Origin: Corella eumyota
Taxonomy: Eukaryota > Chordata > Ascidiacea > Phlebobranchia > Corellidae
Direction: 5' to 3'
NCBI GenBank assembly: GCA_963082875.1
Contig: OY720097.1
Coordinates: 11,230,501-11,294,500, forward strand
DNA length: 64,000 nucleotides
The notes beneath the pieces were generated by a model. The model was not told the DNA's origin. It saw only the letters and a list, made by a program, of their open reading frames with translations, and ran no database searches. The position numbers and the translations under genes were made by a program. Shown in pieces: positions 40,171 to 50,502 of this stretch (positions within the stretch are counted from its first letter, which is position 1; each line of letters opens with the position of its first letter).

Positions 40171-43100
40171 CTAATAAATAACATTTCTCTCTAATCTCAT
40201 TAAACCCATTTGAGATGCCAACTGATTATTATTTTTTGTATTTCTGGCATATTTCTCATACATTGTGTTATCTACAGTTGATTCCATTCCACCAAAAAGT
40301 GAATCTTTTTGCAACTGAAATTCATCTTCTAAAAACTCGGATTCATCTCTATAAAAAAATTTTAGGAAAAATTTTTAATATTCATTTTTTTAAATCTTGT
40401 TTTGAATATATTTTTTTGTCATAAACTTACGGTTGGGGTGAAGGAGGGTGGATGGATTGGTCTGGACTTGTAGATTGTAATCTTCTCATATATTCATTTT
40501 CTATTGTGTTATTCTCCTTATATCTTTTACACATCTTTTTCAAAACAAATTAATTTAAAAATATTTAAAAATAAAAAAAATAATAAAACAAGTAATATTC
40601 ACTTTTTTTAATACAAAAAAAAATTATCAGAAAAACAGTTATTGTTAATTGTTTTTCTGTTAATAATTAGGGTCGCCTGAAAATGAGGGAATGGAAATTG
40701 AAGGAACAGATAATGAAGGTACCATAAAATGAAGGAAAGGAAAATGAAGGAACGGAAAATGAAGGAACCGGAAAATGAAGGAACAGAAAATGAAGGAAAC
40801 AGAAAATAAAGAAACCGGGAAATAAAGGAAAGAAAAAGGGGAGAGGGAGGAATCTTAAATACTAAAACGCGAAAATAGCGTCGACTGTTTATTTAGGATT
40901 ACTGTCATTTGTTCGAGAACTGATGAGCGGTAATGAGTTAATTTTTATTACCCCAGCATACCCCAACCCTCTTCTGTAAAATGCCCGTTTATATCTCAAA
41001 TAATATTGACTTAAATACAAATAAACAGTCAACAGAATTTCGCGTTTTATTTTTTTTTTTAATTCCGCCTCTCTTTTTTTCACTTTCCTACAATTTCCGT
41101 TTTTTTATTTTTCGATTCCTTCATTTTCCATTCCCTCAAATTCAAAGTCCCCAATAATTAAACCTCCAAATATTGTTCCTTCAATCGTCTCAGGCGACTT
41201 GGTGGCGGTGAGCTTGTTGTTTTCTTTCTACGCTCAGGTTGAATTCCTTGACATGAATATATTCGTGGTCCACTGTTATGCTGAAAAACACAAAGAAAAT
41301 AAGTTTCTTTAATATATTTAATAAATACATATTTAATTGAAAAAATAAAATCAATAATAATTCTAATAAAAAAAAGTGAAACAAAGTATATCGTATTAGC
41401 AAAAAACTGTTTTCGAGTGTATTTACATAACTGAAAAAAAACTTGAGATAAAATAAGATTTATCAACTGAGTATAATAAAAAAGTAGGCGCAACTTAAAT
41501 ACCAACAAGTCTTGTTGTTTGTTTTTGATTGTTTTATTTGAAAACAACTGATGTAATTGATAGGAGGAAGGTATTATGTTCTTAATTAATGTTCAACACC
41601 CCAGTTTATACAAAGATTTTTGATCGTGTATGCTTTAATTAGCCTTTTATACAAAGTCTTTTAATATTTTAATACAAAATTCTTTATTATTTCTATATAC
41701 AGATATATTCCATCGTGTTAATACATTTTTTGTATTTTTTTTTTGCAAACATATTCCTTATTTTTAAATAACCTGCTTACAAATCTTTAGTTTTAATTTT
41801 GTAAATGTAAAAAGTTATCTTATTCAAAAAGATAAGCGGTAAAATTTTTTTTTACCGAAACTGGTTCCAGTGGTTTTAATCTTGCCTTAAGCAATCTTCC
41901 TTGCCTGGTTTCAGGCCTAGAAGGTGTAATTTGTCTGTTTATGGCATGCCTGACTCTTGACACTGTAAATGCAGTTGTAACTCGCATCTCTTCGTTTGGA
42001 AGAATAAGTTCATCCTATAATATTTTTTTTAAATAACTACTATATATTATTTTTTTAAAGATATGGTTCGGTCGTAGAGTTTCTTTTTTAATTATGTTGG
42101 AATGTTTCCAACTTGCATGAGGATACCATTATTTTAAAAATTGGTCAATTCCAACATAATTAAAAAAGAAACTCTACGACCGAACCAACTCTTTAAAGAT
42201 AATACCTATTAAAAATCACATGTATAGTTTAAAGTAAAAAAATTACAATTTTTACAATTTTGACTTTTAAAATGTAAACTATTCTTTTCACATAGAAATA
42301 ATAAACTTTAAAAAAAATTACATTATCTTGCAATTATAAATTCAGTATACCGGAACTTTGTAATTTTTATCCAATGTAATAACTGGAACTTGCTTAAATG
42401 GCATTTTTACAAATAAGTTGGGTTTTGCAGCCATCTGTTCATCAAAGCGGAAACGTGATGAAGAAAAGCTGCTAATTGGTCGACTGCTTGCTGATCGCTT
42501 TCCAGTCCACACTCTTCTAGTTGTTCGATTAGGAACAGTTGATCTAAAAATTCGCCAAACTAGGGCTATTATAACATGTATCAAAATGAATAAAATAATC
42601 TAACAAAAATAGACTATACTTATTCTGTAAAAAACCTAATAAACCAGTGTTATATTAAAAAAATCCTTTCCAATTTGCTAAACTCAAAATTACTGTCTTT
42701 CTGAATACCACATATACACCTTATGACATTAAAAAGGTTAAAAAATAAATTTGACCTTTGATATAAACATGTTATAAAATTGAAACCATGTAATTAAATG
42801 TTTATATTAAATAAAATGACATGGATATTAAATGATTAAATAAATGATATTGCTTTGTTGTTAGGCAAAGGTAAAACAATAAAACTGAAACCAGACAATA
42901 CCTCACTTAAAAACTATAGCACAAAAAATGTTAAATTAACCTTTCTAGATTTACATTATAAATTCTAAGACAACATCAATTTGTTTTCAGAATTGCTATT
43001 AAAAAAGCCTGTAGCCTCTAGATATTAATCTTATTGTATCTTGCAACAGTTATCAAATATATATTGTTTGCAGTTAGGCTGCTTTTCACAAATATCTACA

Positions 43101-44414
43101 AAGAAGGTTAAATATACACTTGAAATAAAGTGAAGTGTTTTCAATGGATACTTACGCTCGTGCGTTTAAATCATGTTCAAATCGATTTTCAATAAAACTT
43201 CCTGAAGTGACTCTGGAGATCGGTCTTTCAGGTATAATAACCCCGGGTGAAACCTGTATCAAATAAAGAAGTAACAACTGTAAGTTTTCAATTAAATTAA
43301 TTTTACAAAACTATAATGCCTATAAAAAAATATATAAAAAAAAAAAAAAAAAAAAATATGCCCATATAAAATATTTATTCAAAAATTAATTAAATAATAA
43401 TACAAGTAATTTTGATCTAGAGGTTTAATAAAATGTATATAGAAACTGCACTTCACAATTTTGAAAACAGAAATAATTTATTCATGTCAAGTTAAATATA
43501 AAATTCAAACTTTAAGTATATATACCATATATAAATTAAATGTATATACTGTATATTAAATGCCACTTATTTATTTACATAAATTCACCTCATAATATTT
43601 GGAACCATGTGCACTTTTCTTTCTAGGTTTTGCACTTGAACGTTTTGTAAATCGAGTGATACTGTTTATTATTTCTTGTTTTCTTTGCAATAGCTCCTCG
43701 CGATGACGTATTTTTTGCTCATTGTGATTTTCAATGATGGGGTCAACTTTGTTTAACGCCTTGGACTCCACACGTAACTCATTTGGTGTCTTCATCGGTA
43801 TGGTAACAACAGGTAATACTCCTGCAATAAGAAAGATAGTTAGAATTGATATTAAAAGTAAGTTACAAAATTTAATATTAAACATAATGCTCGTTGTTAG
43901 ATTACCTTCATTAACTGGTTTATCTTGATAAATGTTATTATTATTAGAAGTTTTCTAAAAATAAAATAGTTTCAATTAGAAATATATTTAATTTGGTTTT
44001 TGACTTTTGGCAAAAATTTGATACCATTATTCCTACATATTCATCATAATTTTCTAGTTTTCTTTCATTATCGTCATTGGAATTAGTTTTTAAAATCTGT
44101 TTTAAAGTTGGTTTCTCATTGTGGTTAGTTTTGCTATCCTCAAATTTGACAGTGTTGGATGGATTTACTATTTCAACCTAAAATATAATAAGGCAATGGT
44201 ATATAATAAGGCCACCATTAGCCTTAACCATAAAGTTGGATACAGCAACAAAATCAAGTACACTTAACTTAATTCACATACGTATTTGTAGTACCCTTTT
44301 ACCAAAAATGGGTTAGCTATTTTTCAAACTTACGTATTTAATTTGAACATCATGATATGTTGCTTCAAAAACAACGTTGTCGTCTGTGCTGTCATCAACT
44401 GCATCCGATAACAT
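40171..44414 (-). CDS. Unrecognised basic, disordered 454-aa protein
   Basis: Ten minus-strand exons join in perfect phase: 44334-44414, 44025-44177, 43906-43954, 43589-43821, 43253-43156 (reverse order), 42351-42543, 41856-42014, 41164-41280, 40431-40534 and 40171-40348. Total 1365 nt, 454 aa plus stop. The protein starts MLSDAVDDSTDDNVVFEATY and ends GLMRLERNVIY. There is no signal peptide, membrane segment or domain I recognise. The N-terminal third is acidic/Asn-rich, the centre has a charged, probably helical stretch (HREELLQRKQEIINSITRF) followed by basic runs (KRSSAKPRKKS), then Ser/Arg-rich sequence (RPISSFSSSRFRF) and proline motifs (TTSSPPPSRLRRLKEQYLE). Many phase-0 exon joins support reality. 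Function is unknown; it could be a cytoskeletal or ciliary scaffold, but that is only a guess from composition. Confidence 0.75.
40670..41152. mobile_element. hAT-like MITE with 8-bp target duplication
   Basis: A 483-bp non-coding insertion flanked by a perfect 8-bp duplication AATAATTA (40662-40669 and 41153-41160). The ends are imperfect inverted repeats: 5' GGGTCGCCTGAAAATGAGGG and, inverted, GGGGACTTTGAATTTGAGGG, continuing to about 38 bp with about 30 matches. An 8-bp duplication is typical of hAT transposons. Inside, next to the left end, is a purine-rich run of GGAAAATGAAGGAAC-type units (about 40700-40850), and a second inner inverted pair (GTCGACTGTTTATTT with AAATAAACAGTCAAC) suggests an older nested element. 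No transposase is present. Confidence 0.85.
42064..42187. mobile_element. 124-bp foldback element with ~39-bp perfect arms
   Basis: TGGTTCGGTCGTAGAGTTTC at the left is the exact inverse of the right end, and identity extends over about 39 bp per arm (through TTATGTTGGAAT), leaving a loop of about 45 bp. It lies in an intron of the 40171-44414 gene. Its flanks share a TTTAAAGATA phrase, but a clean target duplication is not obvious. It is a MITE or foldback relic that would form a strong hairpin in the pre-mRNA. Confidence 0.8.
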
Positions 44415-45061
44415 CTTTTTATATTATTATTTGTAAAAATGTTTTAAAACAACATATTAATTTTATTTATTTACTTATTTTAATTTTCAACTTTTGTATT
44501 AAACGTAGTCATGTCGAAAACTGGTAGCTATTGTAAACTAATCTTTCTCGTAACAACAACAAAACAAAGCTTACAAATTACTCACGCATATCAGTCTGTA
44601 AGCACGTGAACAAACATAATATCTTAGTTTATTATAGGAAAGATAATGGAGGGTATCCAAAACGTTACAAATCTGAATCTAAAGATTTAGGCTGATATCG
44701 GTTAAATTTACTTTGTAACCTATACGGATGTTTTACTTATTAAAATTTTTTAGAGAATAATTGCATTAATTTGTACAAAATCAAAAAAACCTCAGTGCCA
44801 AAATGCGTTTTTGTATCACTTTTTCTTTATTATACATACCTACTCTACAAAATCGCTGCTATGCTAGTGAAATTCAGATTTTTTAATGCAAAATACGAAT
44901 TTTTTTAAATTTGGCTTTTTATTTTCTACCAAAAATGTTATTAATTTTAAAAAAATCATCTACACACTCTTTTGTTTTTTTCCGGCATCTGCACATCAGT
45001 ATTAACAAATATTTTATTTTCTATCTGTTAAAACTCATGTGCAGAGAAAATAATAATCTGA
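44415..45061. promoter_or_regulatory. Spacer between the unknown gene and THOC1
   Basis: 650 bp between the THOC1 stop (45062) and the start of the next minus-strand gene (44414). It contains the THOC1 3' UTR and presumably the downstream gene's promoter. An E-box CACGTG lies at about 44604. The open frame beginning at 44911 on the plus strand overlaps the antisense of the last THOC1 exon and is not a gene. Confidence 0.4.
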
Positions 45062-48000
45062 TTATATTTCATTTGCAACATGTTCAAGTCCACAAGATTC
45101 TAAAGCTTCTGAAAGTTTTCCCAAAGTTGCTGAACTTCCCTTCAAATCTTGCCAGGTCACCAGTAGCTGACGAGCCTGAAAAAATACCCTCTTTTAACAC
45201 ATGCTAATGTAAAAAAATCACCAGTACTGCCAAATAATTTAGAAATAAGTTAAATTAGACTTAAACATGTTTATTAACCTGAAGAACGACATCATCAGAA
45301 TCTTCCTTAATTTCTTTAATATCTTTTGGTTTCATGTTTAAGGCAGGGGCAAGTTTTAACCAATTGGATCCAATCTTGGTCGCATAAGTTGTTAAGTCGT
45401 TGCTCGTCAACTTTTCTAAGTTTGTTGATTCTAAAACAGATTTTTATGTAAAAGGTAAAAACTAAAAGTTGAATGTAGTTCGTGGAAATACATTTTTAAA
45501 AACATTGCTTTTTATAAATTACCAATTCAAATTATATTCTGATTCAGATATTTAAATTAGCCTAAACATTAAAAAAATCATGGCAATATATAAGAAATTT
45601 TGTTTTCTAAAACTAAATATTCAAAGGTTTTTTACCAGAAGTTTGATCAAGACCATCATCCCCATCAAGCAAACTCGAATCTTCAACTTCATCAAGTTCA
45701 TTATTTTCATTTAACATTTCCTCAACCTTCATTTCTAAATAAAAAATTTAAAAAAATTTTAAATGTCGCAATACCTAAAAATTAACACACAAACAATAAT
45801 ATTGAAATAAGAAATAAAATAACTCTTACTCTTGATCATTCATTGGCAAATTTTATTTATTTAAAATTGCATTAATTAACAAATTAGTTGTTTTATTAAA
45901 CATACCTTCAACTTCTTTAACTTCCTCAGGAGGAGTTTCTTCCGCTAGTTCCTCTTCAGGAATTTCTCCTGATAATCCTCCTTCTTCCTCATTCTCCACT
46001 TCTACATCCTCTTTTACTGAAACTTCCTAAATTTTTTTTTTAATTTAAAATTTTTTTTTAGACTATACTTGTAAATAAATGCTAAGTGTTTTTAATACTG
46101 GTATAATATTAAATTTTTTGGTAAAATTAGCAATGATATTTTCTCACTCTTAAATAAATAAAAGTAACAAAAATTTTTATTTGCTCACTGGAAAATCTTT
46201 GGCAACTTTGTTGATTGTTGTGTTTAGATATTCAGAAACGTTTTTAAACTGCAATTGAATCGGTTGGCTCATAAAAAATAACTGACTTCTATTTGAAAGT
46301 AGTCGCAATGCCTTCCATTGAAAGTTTGAGTTGTTTATTGACCTAAAAAGTACAAAAAAATGACAAAAAATTTGCACTTTTAAAAAAAATCTTTAAACAG
46401 TTGTTATCAGAAAATTAATGTGGCAAAAGGTGTATCAAATTTGTTTAAATCATTTTATATATTTATATTATATTTTTGAGCAGAATCTAACTTATATTGT
46501 TCTTCAATTTCATTTTTTGGATCGTTTTGTTCGACGCTTTCCATAAAGAAGTCCTGAAGGGAGGGAAGAAATTCACGATTAGTTGACTTACAAGCAGCAA
46601 GGTTGTCTGGACAAATATTCCATAAGCGGGTCAACTCAGGACTAAAAAAAAACAATGCATCACAATTATAACAATATTAATTTTATAAAATTATTTCTAA
46701 AAATAAAAAATATATTTTTAAAGTATTAAAATAAAAAAAAATATTATAACCACCTTCCCATTCCAATTGGTGTTCCTGCAATAAAATCTTCAGCAATACA
46801 TGATCTTTTTCTCTTTTTAGATGGTTCATTAGTTTCTTCTGAATCATTTTTAGATGTCTTTGTTTTCATAAAACTTGGACATCCCTCGTTTTTCCAGTGG
46901 ATCCAATATTCCTCTCGATTTAAAATATGCTAAATAAACACAAATTTAATTTTTAAATTTATTTTTTAAATTTGTTTTTTTTTTATTCGATGTGAGAGGG
47001 CCAACTTCCAATGTAACATAAAGCAGCTTTCAAAATCTTAACCCAGTCTCAAGTATTTTTTGGTGTAATTGTCCAGTCTCAAGTATTTTTTGGTGTAATT
47101 GTCCAGTATTTGCCGATAGTCTAGCTTTGCTTGTGTTTGTCCCGTTTCTGAGGCTTTTTTAAAATAGGTTGTAAAGTGTGCAGTTTGTGTTTTGTGTGTA
47201 ATGAATATAATAAATTGTCAACCTAAACCTGATTGATTAAACATTGTGTGCAACTACATAACACAAATAAAGAACAATTTAATTTAAAACCAAATAGAAG
47301 TTAGATATATTACAAAAAAATGTTGTTAAGATAAAAAACATTTTAATATTGTTTTGATATAAACTTACCCGAATATATTTGGCAAAATGTTTACCATTTG
47401 GAGGAGTTTCTTTTAACAAATTGTAAATCTTGGTTTCAGTTTCACTAATCCACTTTTTTTGAGATTCGCTTAACACAAAACTGGGTCTGAAAATTAAAAA
47501 AAAAATTACTAAAGTTATAAGCTTTTATACAATATTATGATAAATTTACAAATTTAAAAAAAATTGTCAAACTATTTTAAAAGTTTTTAAGTTAAATTGT
47601 CAGCTTATGCCAGTGCATCATTAAATATTTAGCTATGACTTTGCAAAAAATACTTATATACCCCTTAAATTTAACTTTAGCGTTGAGATAACGAAACAAA
47701 ATTAGAAACTGAGTTAAGATTTGTCTTCGAAAAAGGCCGTCATTCAATTGTAAGTCGGTTAACTTTTCCGATGTTAAGAACTTGGAGAAATATGCTCTAA
47801 ATAACAAATAAAGCTTTTATTAATTGGCGAAACTAGCATAAAAAAAATTCAATAAAATACCATGAAGGTTATATTTAAAAAAACATATATAATACAGCTA
47901 AAAGATTTATTAATTTCTGAATAAAAAAAATTTTGGCTAGCATAAATATTTGGATTCATATCGTAATACTTACCAATTTATAGTTAAAAATTAAATATGC

Positions 48001-50072
48001 AATTAACCTTTTATGATGTGGAGTTTTAATTTTATGACCACCTTGAACTTCATCCAATTTAAAACTTTCAAAAACACGGAAAACGTTATCTGCATTCTAA
48101 AAAAAAAAATAAATATAAGTAATCTTGATTTTAGGTAATTTATCATGTAGTTAATAACCATTGGTGATCAACAGATAATAATGTTTTGATATTCAGTAAC
48201 AAATGCCCAACTAAAAGCAAATTAACTAACTGCTAAATTGTATCAAGACAAAATTTATAATACCTGTGTAAAAGTTGCCCACGAAGCTTTAGTATAACAT
48301 TGAACTGGATATCTGAAAATATCTTGAAGACTCCAAATGTCTTTGTATAACTGGTAATCAACAATTCCCCCGCTGCAAGATGGACATAACAAAAAATGTT
48401 TGAGATTTTTTAAGGAACTTATTTACTTCTTTAAAAAAACATCTATACACATAAGTGTAAAATAAAAATGTTCTATTTGTATGTATAAAAGTTTTTAAAA
48501 AGTGTTTGTATAAAAAATTTTTTTTTAAATTACAAAAACCTTTCTTTTTTCTTTAATTTTTCTTTCACATCCTCTACTTCCATCTTCTCATCTTTATCTT
48601 CAATTATTATAACATCATCATCTTTTTGTTCTTCTGTTTTTTCTTGAACCTCCTGTGGGATACTGAGGGTTGTTGTTTGAGAATCTTTATTGAAGATTGT
48701 GATGTTCTCCAAATTAAATTGACTCACCTACAAATTATAAAATCATCAGTTGTATTTCTTTTTAATGTTTATACTAGTAACAATTAAATAAAAGTCTAAA
48801 AAACTTATTAAACAAGCATAAAAGTAAAAAATGTTGTTAAAAAGCATCTACTTACTAAATTCAGGGCAGATTTTTCAGACAATGGAAACAAGCGAGCCAA
48901 AAAAAGTTGAATTCTACCACAAAACACAGTGTTCTTAGATTGTGAAAGTCTCCTTAATAAATCATTACACATTCGCAGAAGATAATTTTTACCTGATTTT
49001 AAATTAAATAAAGGAGTAATATAAACTAAAAAACCATTAAACAATGCCTAATAAAACATATACAAAGAATAAAGCAAACTTAAATTTTTATGATACTATT
49101 ACCTAACAATTAAAAAAAATTGGTTTAAAATTTACCAGCAGTATAAAACAAGGGTGATTTCCAAATTGCCACTCTATCTTCAATATACTGAAACACGGCA
49201 TCACATGCGTCTAGTGTAAAACAATCAAGAATATCTCCAAGCAAAATAATAGGAATACTTGGAGAGCAAAGTCCTAAAATATTTTCCTTATTATTTTTTT
49301 TTGTAAAAAAAAAATTTATATAAACTGTATATATCAAATTTATTTATTTTTTTATTTATATATATATATATACAATTTTATAATTTAAAAACATAAAATT
49401 TACCTTGTTTACCAACTGCAATTGATGATGTTATTATATTAAGCATTTTTTCAATTAAGTTTGGGTTATTTATCGTGTTTTTATCCTTAATATAAACACC
49501 AACTAAATCTCTTAGGGTTTGATCTGTAGCTGTCCGTTTTTCCGGTTCTGAACCAACATACTTTGAGTGGAATTCAACAAATGAAGGGGTGTCTTTTTTA
49601 TTGCCGTTTTCAATATCTTTAAGAAGTATTTTCTGTAATATTTTTGTAATTTTTTATTAGATTTTTAATTCTATTCTATGTGTACAATAGATTTAAAAAG
49701 CAAGTGTTTTAGGCACAATTAATTGTTGCTTTTATTTTAAATAGGTTATTGCGCAAAGTCATAAAACATAAAAAATAAAATTAACGCCAACTTAAAGCAT
49801 AATTCCCATAAGACAGTAAGACTGCTTAACTGTTGCACAGTTATGGTTTTTATTTTATTTTTTCACCACATAACTCATCATGTTTTAAATAGTTGAATAC
49901 AAATGCAATACAATTGTAAATGCAATATAGTCTGATACTGATAGTACATGCAAAATATACACTTGCATAACAATTGCATTTATGTTAAATATTACCAAAC
50001 TTTTTTATTAAAAAAACTGACCTTAAATTCCTTTCTTGCATCCTCAAAAAGAAATTCTGTTGTGCTTGACAT
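45062..50072 (-). CDS. THOC1: THO complex subunit 1 (HPR1)
   Basis: Sixteen minus-strand exons join in frame to 719 aa: 50022-50072, 49404-49632, 49136-49273, 48856-48992, 48540-48727, 48264-48372, 48008-48096, 47662-47796, 47369-47486, 46754-46929, 46492-46641, 46189-46342, 45906-46026, 45636-45734, 45279-45430 and 45062-45175. Near-identical blocks to human THOC1 (657 aa) include [99 protein letters not shown] and [11 protein letters not shown]. The C-terminal death domain (about 630-719; [24 protein letters not shown]) is intact. THOC1 is a core of the nuclear THO/TREX complex, linking transcription elongation to mRNA export. Acidic stretches in exons 5, 13 and 14 account for most of the extra length. 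The start [16 protein letters not shown] aligns with the human start. Confidence 0.96.
47043..47106. repeat. 30-bp direct duplication in a THOC1 intron
   Basis: A unit beginning CCAGTCTCAAGTATTTTTTG is repeated twice with a 30-bp period and then starts a third time (CCAGTA). It lies in the intron between exons 9 and 10 and looks like recent slippage. Confidence 0.85.
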
Positions 50073-50502
50073 AATTATACCATTTAAATATATTATTTTA
50101 ATTTACAATCTTTGTTAATGAAACTTGTAAGTTAACTCAAGTTTACACCATGACCAACAATAACCGTTTTCTCTGTTTTGTGACGTAAAATAACTGTTTT
50201 CTCCGCTTTGTGACATATTAGAAAATAAATTGTTGGTAACAATTGTATTAGTGATAGATCGTCGCAAAAAAAGAAAATCAAACTTAAAAAAACGTGTTTA
50301 AGCAAGATATTACTATACAAGCGTTTGTATGCCTTAAGCCTCTGCAGTTTACTTACAATAAAGACATCGGATTGCATATTGATTATAGATGTATAATTAC
50401 TGTAGTAAAAGTAATGCTATGGTGTTTATGCCAAAACTTGAAAAGAAAAATATGGTAATTTTTTCTGCTTGAAATTTAAAGGTTGTAGGGCTAGGCAATT
50501 TT
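50073..50502. other. Spacer between THOC1 and the sulfatase
   Basis: 430 bp upstream of the THOC1 ATG and downstream of the sulfatase-like stop. It includes a short imperfect repeat of ACCGTTTTCTCTGTTTTGTGA at about 50160-50216 in part (TTTTGTGAC, then TTTGTGACA). An open frame at 50132-50377 (minus) is not recognisable. It probably holds the THOC1 promoter. Confidence 0.4.

Noticed and set aside
41158-41547. A 129-codon minus-strand frame as a separate gene
   Set aside because: Only its last 39 codons match an exon of the multi-exon gene at 40171-44414; the rest is intron read-through.
44911-45207. Plus-strand 98-codon frame
   Set aside because: It is mostly antisense to the final THOC1 exon, whose death-domain match decides the strand.
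50132-50377. 81-codon minus-strand frame upstream of THOC1
   Set aside because: No recognisable sequence; it lies in the probable THOC1 promoter.
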